Below, piece by piece: positions 31,758 to 32,874 of a DNA stretch of 32,874 nucleotides. The stretch is from Falsirhodobacter xinxiangensis (GTDB lineage: Bacteria; Pseudomonadota; Alphaproteobacteria; Rhodobacterales; Rhodobacteraceae): contig NZ_SMYN01000006.1 of NCBI RefSeq assembly GCF_004959935.1, positions 205,434 to 238,307 of the forward strand, in the 5' to 3' direction. The notes beneath the pieces are model-generated. The model had not been told where the DNA came from. It made no database searches and saw only the letters and a list, made by a program, of their open reading frames with translations. A program made the translations under genes and the position numbers. Position 1 is the first letter of the stretch. The number at the start of each line of letters is the position of its first letter.

Positions 31758-32843
31758 TTGAAACTGATTTCCTTTTCCGTAGAGAATTATCGTAGCATCA
31801 CCACAGCCCGCAAAATACAGCTTGAAAATTATTCATTACTTGTTGGTGCAAACAATGAAGGAAAGTCGAACATTCTACACGCTCTCGCGCTAGGCATGAA
31901 CGCGCTCTCAGCATGGGTATCTCAAGTTCGCAGAATGCCTGATGGAAGAATGGTTAGAGTAAGGCCTTCGCTGTTGGGACACCAACTGGGTTTTGATTGG
32001 GCTTCGGACTATCCAATCGACAAGCAAGGAAAAGCGAAGGATGATTCATGTGCTAGAATAACGCTTGAATTTGGCCTGGATGAAGATGAATTCTCTGAAT
32101 TTTCGCAGCGGATTAAGAGCAATTTAAATGGAACGCTGCCAATCCTGCTGTCGTTTGGTAAATCGCACTTCGATCTTTCTGTGCAGAAGCCTGGGAGAGG
32201 GCATGCTACTCTCAATCGAAAATCAACCAAAATCGCTTCATTCGTTTCGGATAGAATTGGATTCCACTATATACCGGCAATCAGAACTTCATCGTCTGCG
32301 GCTGAAGTTATTGGTCGGCTCGTAGAGAAGGAACTCAGGTCGATTGCCAGTGGCCTCATTGCACTAGACCATCTGGGGGGCGCAAGCTCATTGTCGCAGA
32401 AGGCATCATTTTACAAATCTTCTGCTTGTGACATACAGGCATTCATAGATAATGACGCTGCTGGAAAACTTGCGGTCGAAAAAGCTGTTTTAGCTAGGAC
32501 GCTGAAGATTGCTGACGTAAATCTATCATTCTATCCGGGAAAAGATGAGTCCGAGCTGGAAGATTTATACGACAAAAAAGTCTATCGAGATGGCTTCTTT
32601 TCCGAATTTGGTGTCGACGTTACAAAAAAGCCTATAGGGAAAAAATCTGGAAAATGGTCAGATCTTCTTTCAAAACTATTTTTAGAAAGCGGTAAAACAT
32701 GGACAAATTCCCAAAAAGATGCATGTAAGATTTGGCTCGCAGACTTCGCGGCTAATCATGCCGACACTATTATACTCGAAAAGACGAGTGGGGCACTAGA
32801 TGCATTTGTTGTAACAGTTGAAGACAAAATCGGGATGATGTGA
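31758..32843 (+). CDS. OLD/GajA-like ATPase-TOPRIM protein, apparently internally deleted
   Basis: A 361-aa protein. The N-terminus KLISFSVENYRSI and Walker A GANNEGKSN (30-38) are those of OLD-like SMC/RecF-type ATPases, and similarity in style continues to FHYIPAIRT (169-177). From about residue 200 the text changes to the second half of a TOPRIM nuclease domain: IALDHLGGASSL, FIDNDAAG (DxD at Asp231-Asp233) and GKDESELEDLYD (acidic motif, about 261-272). Signature motif, Walker B and the TOPRIM EG motif are not found; related ATPase-TOPRIM proteins are some 200 residues longer. An in-frame deletion joined near residue 188-200 is the simplest reading. The TTG start has AAAGG upstream. Strongly AT-rich next to its neighbours, a sign of transfer. 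Likely a phage-defence relic or compact variant. Confidence 0.68.
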   Translation: MKLISFSVENYRSITTARKIQLENYSLLVGANNEGKSNILHALALGMNALSAWVSQVRRMPDGRMVRVRPSLLGHQLGFDWASDYPIDKQGKAKDDSCARITLEFGLDEDEFSEFSQRIKSNLNGTLPILLSFGKSHFDLSVQKPGRGHATLNRKSTKIASFVSDRIGFHYIPAIRTSSSAAEVIGRLVEKELRSIASGLIALDHLGGASSLSQKASFYKSSACDIQAFIDNDAAGKLAVEKAVLARTLKIADVNLSFYPGKDESELEDLYDKKVYRDGFFSEFGVDVTKKPIGKKSGKWSDLLSKLFLESGKTWTNSQKDACKIWLADFAANHADTIILEKTSGALDAFVVTVEDKIGMM

Positions 32844-32866
32844 ATGTCTGCTAATGGGAGATTGTG

Positions 32867-32874
32867 TTGAAAAA
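32867..32874 (+). other. Probable start of the next gene, cut by the window edge
   Basis: A TTG at 32867-32869 lies 6 nt after GGGAG (32856-32860), 23 nt past the ATPase stop; an ATG at 32854 (MGDCVEK) is also open to the edge. Too short to identify. In Gabija-like loci a UvrD-type helicase follows the ATPase-nuclease gene, but nothing here shows that. Confidence 0.35.

Noticed and set aside
31758-32874. Complete Gabija (GajA-GajB) defence system
   Set aside because: The ATPase-TOPRIM protein is too short and lacks Walker B and the EG motif; no helicase is visible before the window ends.

Overview
The window looks like chromosomal DNA of a GC-rich alphaproteobacterium, most likely Rhodobacteraceae (Paracoccus/Rhodobacter-like). 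The pointers are a pca (beta-ketoadipate) cluster with an IclR-type PcaR, a secreted protein with a VPLPA-type C-terminal sorting signal, a tripartite tricarboxylate transporter and hydantoinase/ABC-transporter genes. No tRNA, rRNA or CRISPR array was recognised. Most genes lie on the minus strand.

Layout. (1) 1-2384: the 3-oxoadipate end of protocatechuate degradation: pcaI-pcaJ-pcaF (pcaF cut by the window edge), divergent from pcaR, with a good PcaR-box candidate between them. (2) 2389-7131: cytochrome b561, then a minus-strand cluster of an Abhydrolase_9-type membrane hydrolase, a Tat-signal amidohydrolase broken by a deletion/frameshift, an outer-membrane beta-barrel protein and a small lipoprotein. 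(3) 7299-9590: an intact VPLPA-CTERM protein, the C-terminal ghost of a second one, and decayed IS3 and IS110 transposases. (4) 9608-18344: a six-gene operon (hyuA, hyuB, solute-binding protein, two DppBC-type permeases, fused double ATPase) in which every junction is a 4-nt ATGA overlap. It probably imports and hydrolyses a cyclic amide such as a hydantoin or 5-oxoproline. (5) 18723-23137: membrane protein, ECF sigma factor, cysteine-free anti-sigma factor, a 49-aa protein, ExoD and a TerC-CBS protein, probably an envelope-stress module. (6) 23215-23819: tails of two decayed IS3 transposases. (7) 24025-27677: a secreted CHAP-domain protein and a tctC-tctB-tctA transporter.

(8) 28155-32874 is accessory DNA on the plus strand and holds the most unusual material. 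A three-gene, 4-nt-overlapping operon encodes an FtsH-like AAA+/M41 zinc protease that lacks the usual N-terminal membrane anchor, followed by two small membrane-anchored proteins that share a C-terminal module with each other. The arrangement suggests an FtsH whose membrane anchor or adaptor is supplied in trans; this is inference. After a noncoding stretch with 14-bp direct repeats comes an AT-rich gene for an OLD/GajA-like ATPase-TOPRIM protein that seems to have lost its middle in frame. Another gene appears to start at the window edge.

Limits: family calls are by eye from motifs; no database search was run. The functions of the accessory operon and of several small proteins are unknown.
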